Source: Pyxidicoccus sp. MSG2
Lineage (GTDB): Bacteria > Myxococcota > Myxococcia > Myxococcales > Myxococcaceae
Assembly: GCF_026626705.1 (NCBI RefSeq)
Contig: NZ_JAPNKC010000001.1
Span: 2,728,001 to 2,792,000, forward strand
DNA length: 64,000 nucleotides
Reading direction: 5' to 3'
Shown: positions 51,115-59,652 of the stretch, one piece after another
How positions within the stretch are numbered: position 1 is the first letter of the stretch
How the letters are laid out: each line of letters begins with the position of its first letter
Translations under genes and position numbers: made by a program
Notes under the pieces: generated by a model
Seen by the model: only the letters and a program-made list of their open reading frames with translations
What the model was told of the DNA's origin: nothing
Database searches by the model: none

Positions 51115-52164
51115 ATGTCCACGCGACCCCCACGGCCCAAGGCCGCGCGCACCGCCGCCCTGCCCCCGAAGACCTGCCGGGTGGCAATGCTGGCCTACCC
51201 GGACGTGCAGATGCTGGACGTCATGGGGCCCCTCGAGGTCTTCGCGCGCGCGTCGCGCTGGCTCAAGGACAGCGGCCTGCGCGGTGACGATGCCTACCAG
51301 GTCGAGATCATCGGGCTGAAGCGCGGCGCCTTCCCCGCGTCCTCGGGGCTGCGGCTGCACGCCGACCGCCGTTTCGACGAGGTGCGCCGCGGCATCGACA
51401 CCCTGCTCATCGCGGGAGGACGGGGCGCGGAGCGCTACTGCACGCATCCGCCGCTCCTGCGCTGGATTCGCCGGCAGGCAGGTGGCGTGCGGCGGCTCGC
51501 GTCCGTCTGCACCGGGGCCTTCTTCCTCGCCGAGGCGGGGCTGCTCGAGGGCCGCCGCGCCACCACCCATTGGGCCTCGTGCGACGCGCTCGCCCGCAAG
51601 TACCCCGGCATCCAGGTGGAGTCCGACCGCATCTTCGTGCAGGAGGGAGGGCTCTACACCACCGCGGGCGTCACCGCGGGCATGGACCTGGCCCTCGCGC
51701 TCGTGGAGGAGGACCACGGCCGCGAGGCGGCGCTGGAGACGGCCCGGGCCCTGGTGATGTTCCTGCGCCGCCCCGGGGGCCAGGCGCAGTTCAGCGCGCA
51801 GCTCTCCGTGCAGCTCGCGGAGCAGGAGCCGCTGCGCGAGCTGCAGGCGTACATCCAGGACCACCCGCGTGCGGACCTCTCGGTGCCCACCCTCGCCCGG
51901 CGCGTGGCGATGAGCCCGCGCAACTTCGCCCGGGTATTCACGCGCGAGGTGGGGATGACCCCGGCGCGCTTCGTGACCTCCACCCGCGTGGAGACCGCGC
52001 GCCGCCTGCTCGAGGAGTCCTCGGAGGACCTCGAGGCCGTGTGCGCGATGAGCGGCCTCGGCACCCCGGAGGCCATGCGCCGCGCCTTCCTCCACAAGGT
52101 GGGCATCCCGCCCGGCCAGTACCGCGAACGCTTCAACCGTCACGCCATCGCCTCAGCCTCCTGA
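51115..52164 (+). CDS. GlxA-like regulator (DJ-1/PfpI domain plus AraC HTH)
   Basis: The 349-residue protein has an N-terminal DJ-1/PfpI (type 1 glutamine amidotransferase-like) domain: VAMLAYPDVQMLDVMGPLEV, then LIAGGRGAE and a VCTGAFFLAEAGLL elbow with a cysteine. A C-terminal AraC DNA-binding domain follows (LSVPTLARRVAMSPRNFARV and LEAVCAMSGLGTPEAMRRAF). It lies 14 bases upstream of a second, exported DJ-1-like protein, which it may control. Confidence 0.88.
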   Translation: MSTRPPRPKAARTAALPPKTCRVAMLAYPDVQMLDVMGPLEVFARASRWLKDSGLRGDDAYQVEIIGLKRGAFPASSGLRLHADRRFDEVRRGIDTLLIAGGRGAERYCTHPPLLRWIRRQAGGVRRLASVCTGAFFLAEAGLLEGRRATTHWASCDALARKYPGIQVESDRIFVQEGGLYTTAGVTAGMDLALALVEEDHGREAALETARALVMFLRRPGGQAQFSAQLSVQLAEQEPLRELQAYIQDHPRADLSVPTLARRVAMSPRNFARVFTREVGMTPARFVTSTRVETARRLLEESSEDLEAVCAMSGLGTPEAMRRAFLHKVGIPPGQYRERFNRHAIASAS

Positions 52165-52178
52165 ACCCGGAGCCTCGA

Positions 52179-53321
52179 ATGAAACCGAACCGCCTCTTCC
52201 ACCGAGCCGCCCCCCTCCTGCTCGCCCTTGCCCTGAGCTCGGGCGCGGCCTCCGCCGTGGAGCCCGCGGCGGCGAACGCGAAGCACTACGTCTGCCCTCC
52301 CTGTGCGCACCCCTGTGACGCGAAGGTGCACGACAAGCCGGGCACCTGCCCGCTCTGCGGGATGAAGCTGGTCGAGCAGCAGGAGGCGGCGGCGCCCGCC
52401 CCGCCGCGCAAGAAGGTCGCCATCCTCATCTTCAACGGCGTGGAGATCATCGACTACACGGGCCCCTACGAGGTGTTCGGCGGCGCGGACTACGACGTGT
52501 TCACGGTCGCCGAGACGCGCGCGCCGGTGACCACCGCGATGGGGATGACAGTCGTACCGAAGCATGCGTTCGCCGATGCCCCCCAGGCCGACGTCGTCGT
52601 GGTGCCCGGCGGCGGGGTGACGGAGGCGCAGCACAGCATGCCGACGCTCGCGTGGGTGAAGCAGCAGAGCACCCGCGTGCAGCAGCTGATGTCCGTCTGC
52701 AACGGCGCCTTCATCCTGGCGAATGCGGGCCTGCTCGACGGGCTGAGCGCGACGACCACGTACATCAACCTCGAGAAGCTCCAGGCCGCCTTCCCGAAGG
52801 TCAAGGTCGTGGACGACCGGCGCTTCGTGGACAACGGGCGCATCATCACCACCGCGGGGCTCGCCGCGGGCATCGACGGAGCGCTGCACGTGGTGTCCAA
52901 GCTGGATGGTCTGGGACTCGCGCAGCGGGTGGCGCTCGCGGGCGAGTACGACTGGCGCCCCCGCGAGAGCTTCGTGCGCGCCGCGCTCGCCGACCGGCTC
53001 ATCCCCCAGGTTGACGTGGACGCGCTCGGCGACTGGGACATCGCGAGCACCGAGGGGAGCACCGACCGCTGGGAGCTGGTCCTCGTGGGACGCTCCGCGC
53101 TGAGCGCGGCGCAGTTGATGACTCAACTGGGCCAGGGGCTCGCGGCAGGCGGGTGGGCGCGCCGCGAGCCTGCATCCGCGAGCGAGGCCTCGCCGCTGCG
53201 CAGCGATTGGCGCTTCAGCGGGCGCAAGGGCGAGCCCTGGACCGGCGTGCTGACGCTCCATCCGCGGCCGGGCGCCGCGGGTCAGTACACGGCGAAGCTG
53301 GCCATCGCGCGCGCAGGGTAG
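52179..53321 (+). CDS. Exported heavy-metal-binding plus DJ-1/PfpI domain protein
   Basis: The 380-residue product has a signal peptide (about 26 residues), then a heavy-metal-binding domain: HYVCPPCAHPCDAKVHDKPG and TCPLCGMKLVEQQ, with Cys pairs and a CGM motif. Residues 70-270 form a DJ-1/PfpI domain (VAILIFNGVEIIDYTGPYEV, VVVPGGG, VCNGAFILANAGLL). About 110 residues of unknown beta-rich sequence follow. Combining export, a copper/zinc-type metal module and a DJ-1 fold is unusual. It shares a transcript with the GlxA-like regulator. A metal-handling or aldehyde/glyoxal role is only a guess. Confidence 0.83.
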   Translation: MKPNRLFHRAAPLLLALALSSGAASAVEPAAANAKHYVCPPCAHPCDAKVHDKPGTCPLCGMKLVEQQEAAAPAPPRKKVAILIFNGVEIIDYTGPYEVFGGADYDVFTVAETRAPVTTAMGMTVVPKHAFADAPQADVVVVPGGGVTEAQHSMPTLAWVKQQSTRVQQLMSVCNGAFILANAGLLDGLSATTTYINLEKLQAAFPKVKVVDDRRFVDNGRIITTAGLAAGIDGALHVVSKLDGLGLAQRVALAGEYDWRPRESFVRAALADRLIPQVDVDALGDWDIASTEGSTDRWELVLVGRSALSAAQLMTQLGQGLAAGGWARREPASASEASPLRSDWRFSGRKGEPWTGVLTLHPRPGAAGQYTAKLAIARAG

Positions 53322-53419
53322 GCGCTCGGCTGCGGACGACGGGCCGCTCCCCAAACAAGTGGCGTCCGCCTGCCCCTGGCACTTCCCGGCGGCACGCCAT
53401 GCGGGCAGGCTGGGGCGCC

Positions 53420-54031
53420 ATGAAAGCCCTGCACCGCAAAGACCTCCATGGATGGTCTCGCTTCGACGAGGCGCGCAACCTGGACTTCCACAGCGTCCTC
53501 TGGGTCCGCCCTGAAGGGAACGTGGTCTTCGACCCGCTCCCGCTGTCCACCCATGATGCCGCGCACCTGCGCTCGCTGGGTGGGGTGACCTGGGTCGTGC
53601 TGACCAACTCGGAGCATGTGCGCGCCACGCGGGAGCTGGTCGCGGACTTCGGTGCGAAGGTCGCCGGCCCCCGCGCCGAGTCCGATACCTTTCCCCTGAA
53701 ATGCGACCGGTGGCTCGCCGACGGCGAGACGCTCGTCCCCGGCCTGGAGGCCCTGGAGCTGCACGGCTCCAAGACGCCCGGCGAGCTGGCCTTCCTCCTG
53801 GAGGACACAACGCTGCTGACGGGAGACCTCCTTCGCGGACATATGGGCGGCCGGCTCAACCTCCTGCCGGACGCGAAGCTGAAGGACGCAGCCCGTGCGC
53901 GGGCCTCTGTCCGCGGGCTGCTGGCCAGGACGCGCATCGACACGGTGTTGGTGGGCGACGGCTGGCCGGTGTTCCTCCGCGGGCGCGCGGCACTGGAGGA
54001 GCTGGTGGCCGCGCTGCCCCAGGACACCTGA
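53420..54031 (+). CDS. Metallo-beta-lactamase-fold-like protein
   Basis: The 203-residue product (ATG at 53420) has the two-layer beta pattern of MBL-fold proteins: NVVFDPLPLSTHDAAHLRSL, a VVLTNSEHVRATRELVADF segment where HxHxDH is usual, and LLTGDLLRGHMGGRLNLLPD. The normal zinc ligands are largely lost (NSEHVR replaces the canonical histidine cluster). It may therefore be a non-catalytic or altered-metal relative. It follows the exported DJ-1 gene by 98 bases. Confidence 0.7.
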   Translation: MKALHRKDLHGWSRFDEARNLDFHSVLWVRPEGNVVFDPLPLSTHDAAHLRSLGGVTWVVLTNSEHVRATRELVADFGAKVAGPRAESDTFPLKCDRWLADGETLVPGLEALELHGSKTPGELAFLLEDTTLLTGDLLRGHMGGRLNLLPDAKLKDAARARASVRGLLARTRIDTVLVGDGWPVFLRGRAALEELVAALPQDT

Positions 54032-54115
54032 GCCTCACCCACGCTGCCCATGCATCAGACCGGCATGGCCGCACGAACCCGAAAGCCTTCGGGCCCCGGG
54101 TCGGAGATGCCAGCA

Positions 54116-54268
54116 ATGAGCGTGCGAGCAGACGTATTCGTCCCATCCGCCTCTGCCGAGGTGCAGGTGCGGTTCTATGTCGACGAGCTTCGACTCTTCG
54201 AGGTTGCTCAGGAGACCAGCGCGCTGCTGTCCAGCCCGCCGGCGCGGCGCCGACCGCCGAGCGTGTAG
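54116..54268 (+). pseudogene. Possible truncated VOC-like gene
   Basis: A 50-codon frame starts MSVRADVFVPSASAEVQVRF followed by YVDELRLFEVA, resembling the N-terminus of VOC proteins (an FYVxELxLF pattern). It soon runs into a stop, and related-looking coding (RVEAGLEVLLDAAETLCVRD) continues in a different frame to about 54350. A frameshift in a former VOC gene is the simplest reading. The match is short and uncertain. Confidence 0.4.
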
Positions 54269-54397
54269 TGCGAGTCGAAGCAGGACTCGAAGTGCTGCTC
54301 GACGCTGCCGAGACACTCTGCGTCCGGGATGAGCAGACATGGTTGCCATTGCCTCGGCGGGTGAGTCGCAGAGCCCGCTCCGGTGCCGGGGACGCGG

Positions 54398-54856
54398 TCA
54401 GAGCGCGCGCTTCATGCCCTCGTGGCTCGCCTCGAAGCCCAGGCGCGCGTAGAAGCGGTGGGCGTCGGTGCGGCGCTTGTCGGTGGTGAGCTGCATCAGC
54501 CCACAGCCGCGCGCGCGCGCGCGGGCCATCGCGTCCTCCATCAGCTGCTCGCCGATGCGCTGGCCGCGCAGGTCCGCGCGCACACGCACCGCCTCGACCA
54601 GCGCGCGCCGCATCCCTCCACGGCTCAGGCCCGGGATGTACGTGAGCTGCAGCGTGGCGATGACCTCGCCTGCCAGCTCGCCCACGATGAGCTCGTTGTC
54701 CGAGGCGGCGGAAATCTCGTCGAAGGCGGCGCGCACGGCCGGCGTGGGCTCGGCGAGGTAGCCCGTGCGCGAGCGGGCGATGGCGTCATCGGCGAGCAGC
54801 GCGAGGATGGTGGGCAGGTCGGCGACAGTGGCGATGCGGAAGGTGACGGGGGCCAT
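54398..54856 (-). CDS. GNAT family N-acetyltransferase
   Basis: The 152-residue product has the GNAT fold: TFRIATVADLPTILALLADD, then GEVIATLQLTYIPGL and the acetyl-CoA loop VRVRADLRGQRIGEQLMEDA (R/Q-x-x-G-x-G/A), with FYARLGF near the end. The start at 54856 gives MAPVTFRI, the usual N-terminus; a few residues upstream are possible. The substrate is unknown. It lies 56 bases after the aminotransferase stop on the same strand. Confidence 0.87.
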   Translation of the reverse strand: MAPVTFRIATVADLPTILALLADDAIARSRTGYLAEPTPAVRAAFDEISAASDNELIVGELAGEVIATLQLTYIPGLSRGGMRRALVEAVRVRADLRGQRIGEQLMEDAMARARARGCGLMQLTTDKRRTDAHRFYARLGFEASHEGMKRAL

Positions 54857-54912
54857 GGCCCCCATCTTTGCAAATGCCCGCGCGTGCGCCACGGGTCGTC
54901 GCGAAGGCCCCG

Positions 54913-56058
54913 CTACTGGAACGCGCGGATGGCCTTCACCAGCGCGGCGACGGACTCGTCGCGCACGTTGAGCGGCGGCATGAGGCGGAGCACCTCGGGG
55001 TCATGCGAGCCACCCACCAGGATGTTCGACGCGAGCAGGTGCTGGCGCAGGGCCGACGCACGCGGGCCCACCCTCAGACCGAGCAACAGTCCCGCGCCGT
55101 GAATCTGTCGCACCACCGTGCCCTCCAGCTCGCGGCGCAGCAGGGCCTCCACGTAGAGCGCGCGCTCCATGAGCCGCTCATCGCGGAGGATGTCCAGGGT
55201 GACGCTCAGCGCGGCGCACGCGAGCGGCCCACCGCCGAAGGTGGAGCCCAGGTCTCCTGACTTGAGGGCCCGCGCCACCGCCGCAGTCATCAGCACCGCG
55301 CCCATGGGGACGCCGGATGCCATGGCCTTGGCGCAGGTGATGAGGTCCGGCGTCACGCCGAAGCGCTGGGCGGCGAATGGCGCGCCCGTCCTGCCAATGC
55401 CCGTCTGGATTTCATCGAAGATGAGCAGCGTCCCGCTCGCGTCACACGCGCGGCGCAGGGCCTGGAGCCACTCGACATTCGCCGTGCGCACCCCGGCCAT
55501 GGACTGGATGGGCTCGACGATGACCGCCGCCACGTCGGACAGGTCCGCCGACGCCAGCGAGGCCACGTCGTTGAAGGGCAGCACCCGCTTGGGCACCAGC
55601 AGGTCCGCCAGGGGCTGCGTCAGCTTCGGGTCGTCCGTGACGGAGAGCGCCAGCAGCGTGCGCCCGTGCCAGCCACCCTCGAAGGCGGCCAGTCGTTTGC
55701 GCCCCGTCAGCAGGAGCGCAATCTTCAGCGCGTTCTCATTGGCTTCCGTACCCGAGTTGCAGAAGAAGACGGACGCCATGGCCTCGGGAGCGAAGGCCAC
55801 CAGCTTCTCCGCGGCCGCGTCGCGCACCGGCAGCGAGGCCGCCGTCGAATAGAAGAGGAGCGAGCGGGCCTGGGCCGCCACCGCCTCCGCCACTCGCGGG
55901 TGGGAGTGGCCGGTGGCGCAGACGCAGTGCCCTCCGTACCAGTCCAGGTACGCCCGCCCCTGGTCGTCATAGACGCGGTCCTCCTCCCCCCGGTGGATGG
56001 GAAATGGATAGGGCGCGTAGGTCGGAAGCAGGGCCGGAAGGCCGGGCTGGCTGGACAT
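54913..56058 (-). CDS. Class III (acetylornithine-type) aminotransferase
   Basis: The 381-residue PLP enzyme from the ATG at 56058 shows FFCNSGTEANENALKIA, the phosphate-contacting SGT at about 102-104, the PLP aspartate in FDEIQTGIGRTG (Asp215) and the Schiff-base lysine Lys244 in CAKAMASG. The sequence is closest in pattern to acetylornithine/succinylornithine/LysW-lysine aminotransferases (ArgD/LysJ). Without neighbours from arginine or lysine synthesis, the exact substrate is open. Confidence 0.87.
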   Translation of the reverse strand: MSSQPGLPALLPTYAPYPFPIHRGEEDRVYDDQGRAYLDWYGGHCVCATGHSHPRVAEAVAAQARSLLFYSTAASLPVRDAAAEKLVAFAPEAMASVFFCNSGTEANENALKIALLLTGRKRLAAFEGGWHGRTLLALSVTDDPKLTQPLADLLVPKRVLPFNDVASLASADLSDVAAVIVEPIQSMAGVRTANVEWLQALRRACDASGTLLIFDEIQTGIGRTGAPFAAQRFGVTPDLITCAKAMASGVPMGAVLMTAAVARALKSGDLGSTFGGGPLACAALSVTLDILRDERLMERALYVEALLRRELEGTVVRQIHGAGLLLGLRVGPRASALRQHLLASNILVGGSHDPEVLRLMPPLNVRDESVAALVKAIRAFQ

Positions 56059-56199
56059 GGGAAGGGCGTGCGCTCCTGGCGGACACATGGCCGCGGTGAG
56101 AATGGGCGCGCATATTATGCAGCCCCATTCGCAGCACAAGTGACGATTTGCCTATGTGAGCCGCCTGCCCGCCCCATGCATATGCACTGAATGCAGCCG

Positions 56200-56622
56200 T
56201 CAGGTCTCCTCGCGCGGGGGCATGGCGGCGATGGTGCCCTGGGCCACGGCCACCAGCGTCTCGCCCTTCTCGGAGAGGGCGAAGATGTCGCAGTGGCACA
56301 CGGCCTGGCGCTTCCCCGCATGCACCGCGCGGGCTCGCGCGATGAGGCGAAGGCCGACGGCCGGACGGACGTAGTTGATCTTGAACTCCGACGTGACGAC
56401 AGGCACCTGCATCGCCGTGCCGCCCGCGAAGGTGAGGGCGTTGTCCGCCAGGTAGCTCAGCACGCCGCCGTGGGCGAAGCCGTTCTGCTGGCGCAGGTCG
56501 TCCTTCAGGCGGAGCTCGAGCACGGCGTCGCCCGGCGACAGATGCGTCAACTCCGTTCCCAGCAACGTGCTGAAGGACTGCTGTCCGAGCACCTGTCGAC
56601 CGAGTTGCAGCAGCGCGTCCAT
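56200..56622 (-). CDS. PaaI-like hotdog-fold thioesterase
   Basis: The 140-residue protein from the ATG at 56622 has the hotdog core: LKDDLRQQNGFAHGGVLSYL, where the HGG box binds the thioester, and ADNALTFAGG, then TSEFKINYVRPAVG. PaaI-type enzymes hydrolyse acyl- or aryl-CoA esters. The palindromes directly upstream may control it. It lies upstream of the aminotransferase gene on the same strand across 141 bases. Confidence 0.85.
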   Translation of the reverse strand: MDALLQLGRQVLGQQSFSTLLGTELTHLSPGDAVLELRLKDDLRQQNGFAHGGVLSYLADNALTFAGGTAMQVPVVTSEFKINYVRPAVGLRLIARARAVHAGKRQAVCHCDIFALSEKGETLVAVAQGTIAAMPPREET

Positions 56623-56643
56623 GCGGTGTTCCCCTCGCGGCAA

Positions 56644-56673
56644 TCTAGAATCTGATTCTAGAATCACGTTCTA
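56644..56673. promoter_or_regulatory. 19-bp palindrome upstream of thioesterase gene
   Basis: TCTAGAATCTGATTCTAGA (56644-56662) is a perfect palindrome with a single central base. TAGAA (56659-56663) and TTCTA (56669-56673) add an overlapping, shorter inverted repeat. The element starts 22 bases before the thioesterase start and is A/T-rich compared with its surroundings, typical of an operator for a small dimeric repressor. No obvious repressor gene is next to it. Confidence 0.6.
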
Positions 56674-56919
56674 ATCAGGAGCCGCCGCCCGCGCAATTGC
56701 CCTTGGGGTATCCCACCCACCAGGTCCCTGTGATTCCGCGCACTTGTCCGGGCGAAAAGCCCCGGGAAATTCAGGGTGTCGATCTCCCGGACGCTCGTTC
56801 GACGTGGAGTCTGAAGCAGCACAGACCCGGGCCCTTCACAGAGACCTCATGCCATGCTGTTCCTGCCCTTCGACTTCATCTTCTACATGAGCACGCTCGC
56901 ACGGGAGACGAGCCCCCAC

Positions 56920-57270
56920 ATGAGTCTCGCGAAGAAGCTGAACCTCAAGGATGGAATGAAGACCCGCGTCGTCGGCAAGCCCGCGGGCGTCGACCTCGAC
57001 GACGTGGTGACCACCACCTCCGCGAAGGCAGAGGGCCTGCTCGTCTTCGTGAAGAACCTGGCCGAAGTGGACGCGAAGTGCGCGCCCCTCATCGAGGCCG
57101 CGAAGGCGGACCGCATCGCGTGGGCGGCGTACCCCAAGGCGGGGCAACTGGACACGGACCTCAACCGGGACATCCTCTGGCGGCACCTGGAGAAGCAGGG
57201 CATCCAGGGCGTTCGCCAGGTGGCGCTCGACTCCGTCTGGAGTGCCATGCGCTTCCGCCCGGGCAAGTGA
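56920..57270 (+). CDS. DUF3052 family protein
   Basis: The 116-residue product from the ATG at 56920 begins MSLAKKLNLKDGMKTRVVGK, followed by GVDLDDVVTTTSAKAEGLLV. It ends IAWAAYPKAGQLDTDLNRDI and VALDSVWSAMRFRP, a strand-rich pattern of DUF3052 with the conserved YPK and WSxxRF blocks. The function of the family is unknown. Starts further upstream (56887, 56854) are possible but lack ribosome sites. It is followed by the ECF sigma gene on the same strand. Confidence 0.78.
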   Translation: MSLAKKLNLKDGMKTRVVGKPAGVDLDDVVTTTSAKAEGLLVFVKNLAEVDAKCAPLIEAAKADRIAWAAYPKAGQLDTDLNRDILWRHLEKQGIQGVRQVALDSVWSAMRFRPGK

Positions 57271-57366
57271 GCGGAGTCCTCGCGGCGCGTGTGTGAGGAG
57301 CACGGCGCGGGTGGGACGTCATTCCCGGCCTTGAACTGGAGGCCCGGCCTGCGTAAGTCGGGCGCC

Positions 57367-58647
57367 GTGACGGCCACCGAGACGCAGCGCGCGATTCACG
57401 CGGTCTGGAGAATCGAATCGGCCCGGCTCATCGCCGGCCTCACGCGCTTCGTGCGCGACGTCGGCCGCGCCGAGGAGCTGGCGCAGGACGCGCTCGTCGC
57501 CGCGATGGAGCAGTGGCCGAAGTCCGGCGTCCCGACGAACCCGGGCGCCTGGCTCATGGCCACCGCGAAGCACCGCGCCATCGACGAAATCCGCCGCAAC
57601 CAGCGGCTGGAGCGCAAGCACGAGGAGTTGGGCCACGAGATGCAGGCCTGGCAGGAGCAGTCCACGCCGGACCTGGACGCGGCGCTCGACGACGACGTGG
57701 GCGACGACTTGCTGCGCCTTGTCTTCACCGCGTGCCACCCGGTGCTCTCGTCCGAGGCGCGCGTCGCCCTCACGCTGCGGCTGCTCGGCGGCCTCACGAC
57801 GGACGAAATCGCCCGGGCCTTCCTCGTCCCGGAGCCCACCGTCGCCCAGCGCATCGTCCGGGCCAAGCGCACGCTCGCCGAGGCGAAGGTGCCCTTCGAG
57901 GTGCCGCGCGGGCCCGAGCTCGCGGAGCGGCTGTCGTCGGTGCTCGGCGTCATCTACCTCATCTTCAACGAGGGCTACTCCGCCACCGCCGGGGATGACT
58001 GGATGCGACCGGAGCTGTGCCAGGACGCGCTCCGCCTGGGCCGCATCCTCGCCGGACTCACCCCCAACGAGCCGGAGGTCCACGGCCTCGTCGCGATGAT
58101 GGAAATCCAGGCGTCGCGGATGCGGGCGCGCACCAGCCCGACGGGCGAGCCCATCCTCCTGCTCGACCAGAACCGGGCCCTCTGGGACCAGCTCCTCATC
58201 CGTCGCGGGCTGGCGGCGCTGGAGCGCGCCGAGGCGACGGGCGGCCCCCGGGGCCCGTACGTGTTGCAGGCCGCCATCGCCGCGTGCCACGCGCGGGCGC
58301 GGACCCCGGAGGCCACGGACTGGGCGCGCATCGCCGCGCTCTACGGCGAGCTGGTCCACCTCATGCCCTCCCCCGTCGTGGAGTTGAACCGCGCCGTCGC
58401 CATCTCCATGGCCCTGGGCCCGGCGGAAGGGCTGAAGCTCGTCGATGCGCTGCTGCCGGAGCCCTCGCTCAAGAGCTACCACCTGCTGCCGAGCGTCCGC
58501 GGAGACCTGCTCTCGAAGCTCGGCCGCTTCGATGAGGCCCGGAAGGAGTTCGAGCGCGCCGCCTCGCTCACGCGCAACGCGCGCGAGCGCAAGCTGCTGC
58601 TGGAGCGCGCCGAGACGTGCGCCGAGTCCTCCCGGACGCGGCATTAG
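57367..58647 (+). CDS. ECF sigma factor with long C-terminal helical (DUF6596/TPR-like) domain
   Basis: From a GTG at 57367 the protein has 426 residues. Region 2 is at about 15-90 (SARLIAGLTRFVRDVGRAEE and GAWLMATAKHRAIDEIRRNQ) and region 4 at about 130-190 (LLGGLTTDEIARAFLVPEPT, then VAQRIVRAKRTLAEAKVPFE). Region 4 is followed by about 230 residues of helical repeats (VIYLIFNEGYSATAGDDWMR) as in the ECF42-like group. Such sigma factors usually lack an anti-sigma partner and are controlled through this extension. The DGPF partner often found with the group is not seen here. Its last bases overlap the facing GFA gene's stop. Confidence 0.88.
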   Translation: MTATETQRAIHAVWRIESARLIAGLTRFVRDVGRAEELAQDALVAAMEQWPKSGVPTNPGAWLMATAKHRAIDEIRRNQRLERKHEELGHEMQAWQEQSTPDLDAALDDDVGDDLLRLVFTACHPVLSSEARVALTLRLLGGLTTDEIARAFLVPEPTVAQRIVRAKRTLAEAKVPFEVPRGPELAERLSSVLGVIYLIFNEGYSATAGDDWMRPELCQDALRLGRILAGLTPNEPEVHGLVAMMEIQASRMRARTSPTGEPILLLDQNRALWDQLLIRRGLAALERAEATGGPRGPYVLQAAIAACHARARTPEATDWARIAALYGELVHLMPSPVVELNRAVAISMALGPAEGLKLVDALLPEPSLKSYHLLPSVRGDLLSKLGRFDEARKEFERAASLTRNARERKLLLERAETCAESSRTRH

Positions 58648-59087
58648 GCCTGCGCGCGGACAGGCCACGGCTGGGCGCGCATGCCCGCGGCCCAGTTGTT
58701 GTTGCGGCCGTCCCAGTAGCGGATGGTCAGCTCGCTCAGGTCCACGTCATCCAGGCAGTTGACGTAGACGCTCCGGAAGTCGCCGCCGATTTCCGGCACG
58801 TGGCCGCCGCCGAAGACCTGGATGCCGCACTTCTTGCAGAAGGCGCGGTAGTTGGGGCTGTTCCCCTCGCTGTACCGACCCACGCTCTCCTCGCCGGACA
58901 CCAGGCGGAAGGCGCTCGGCTTCACCACGGCGCTCGTGGCCCCCACCTTGGTGCAGATGGTGCAGTTGCAGCGGCTGACGGGCGCGGTGAGGTCCAGCTC
59001 GGCCTCGAAGCGCACGGCGCCGCACCGGCAGCCGCCCGCGTGCGTCTTCAGGTTGCTGGAGGTCTTCTGGGTCTGGGTCTCGCTCAT
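58644..59087 (-). CDS. GFA family protein (glutathione-dependent formaldehyde-activating-like)
   Basis: The 147-residue product has the GFA zinc-fold cysteines: GGCRCGAVRFEAEL, RCNCTICTKVGATSAV and FCKKCGIQVFGGG. The ATG at 59087 follows AGGAG at good spacing. The Cys pattern is complete for the two zinc sites. The founder enzyme binds S-hydroxymethylglutathione, but many GFA proteins have unknown roles. Its TAA and the sigma gene's TAG overlap on opposite strands. Confidence 0.85.
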   Translation of the reverse strand: MSETQTQKTSSNLKTHAGGCRCGAVRFEAELDLTAPVSRCNCTICTKVGATSAVVKPSAFRLVSGEESVGRYSEGNSPNYRAFCKKCGIQVFGGGHVPEIGGDFRSVYVNCLDDVDLSELTIRYWDGRNNNWAAGMRAQPWPVRAQA

Positions 59088-59153
59088 GACGGGTTCTCCT
59101 GTGCGGCGTGAAGGACAGGAAGAGTTGTAGGCCCCGGTCGTGACAGCCTTATG

Positions 59154-59561
59154 TCAGGTTTCACCGGAAGGGAGCGCGTAGTCGAATTCGTACGCGTGCT
59201 GGCCCCCGGCGATGATGATTCGCATCGAGCCGGAGAGCCCCTCCAACTGCCCCGTGCCGGAGTCCGGCACCACGGTGAGGACGAGCTGGGACACACCGCG
59301 CGTCATCGTCCCCGAGTGCTGGAGGGCGAAGGAGCCAGTGCGGCCGTGCAGGCTGCCGGTGGCGCGCTCCAGGGCCACGTACCCGGCCGAGCTCTCGACG
59401 GGTGTCCTCACGGCGAGCATCTGCCCCTGGCTGGTCGCCTCCAGGTCACCGTGGAACTTCTTGTCGAGGGCCAGCCGGCCAATCGCCGAGGCCTCGGCCC
59501 CCGCGTCCGGGGCCATGGGGGTCAGCTTGACGTCGAATGCTCCGCTCGCGCGCTTCGTCAT
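59154..59561 (-). CDS. DUF3224 family protein
   Basis: The 135-residue protein from the ATG at 59561 is strand-rich with a calycin/lipocalin-like pattern: MTKRASGAFDVKLTPMAPDA, LDKKFHGDLEATSQGQMLAV, TGSFALQHSGTMTRG, and GTGQLEGLSGSMRIIIAGG. This matches DUF3224, a small barrel family of unknown role. It is the first gene of the pair with GFA, 66 bases upstream of it on the same strand, and faces an AraC gene. Confidence 0.82.
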   Translation of the reverse strand: MTKRASGAFDVKLTPMAPDAGAEASAIGRLALDKKFHGDLEATSQGQMLAVRTPVESSAGYVALERATGSLHGRTGSFALQHSGTMTRGVSQLVLTVVPDSGTGQLEGLSGSMRIIIAGGQHAYEFDYALPSGET

Positions 59562-59652
59562 GGGGTCTTCGCTCCTTGAGTGGCCCGTCAGATACGCCCC
59601 CCGCGCCGCGCTGCGATTGCAAAAACGCGACACCTGCCCAGAATGCCGTGCA

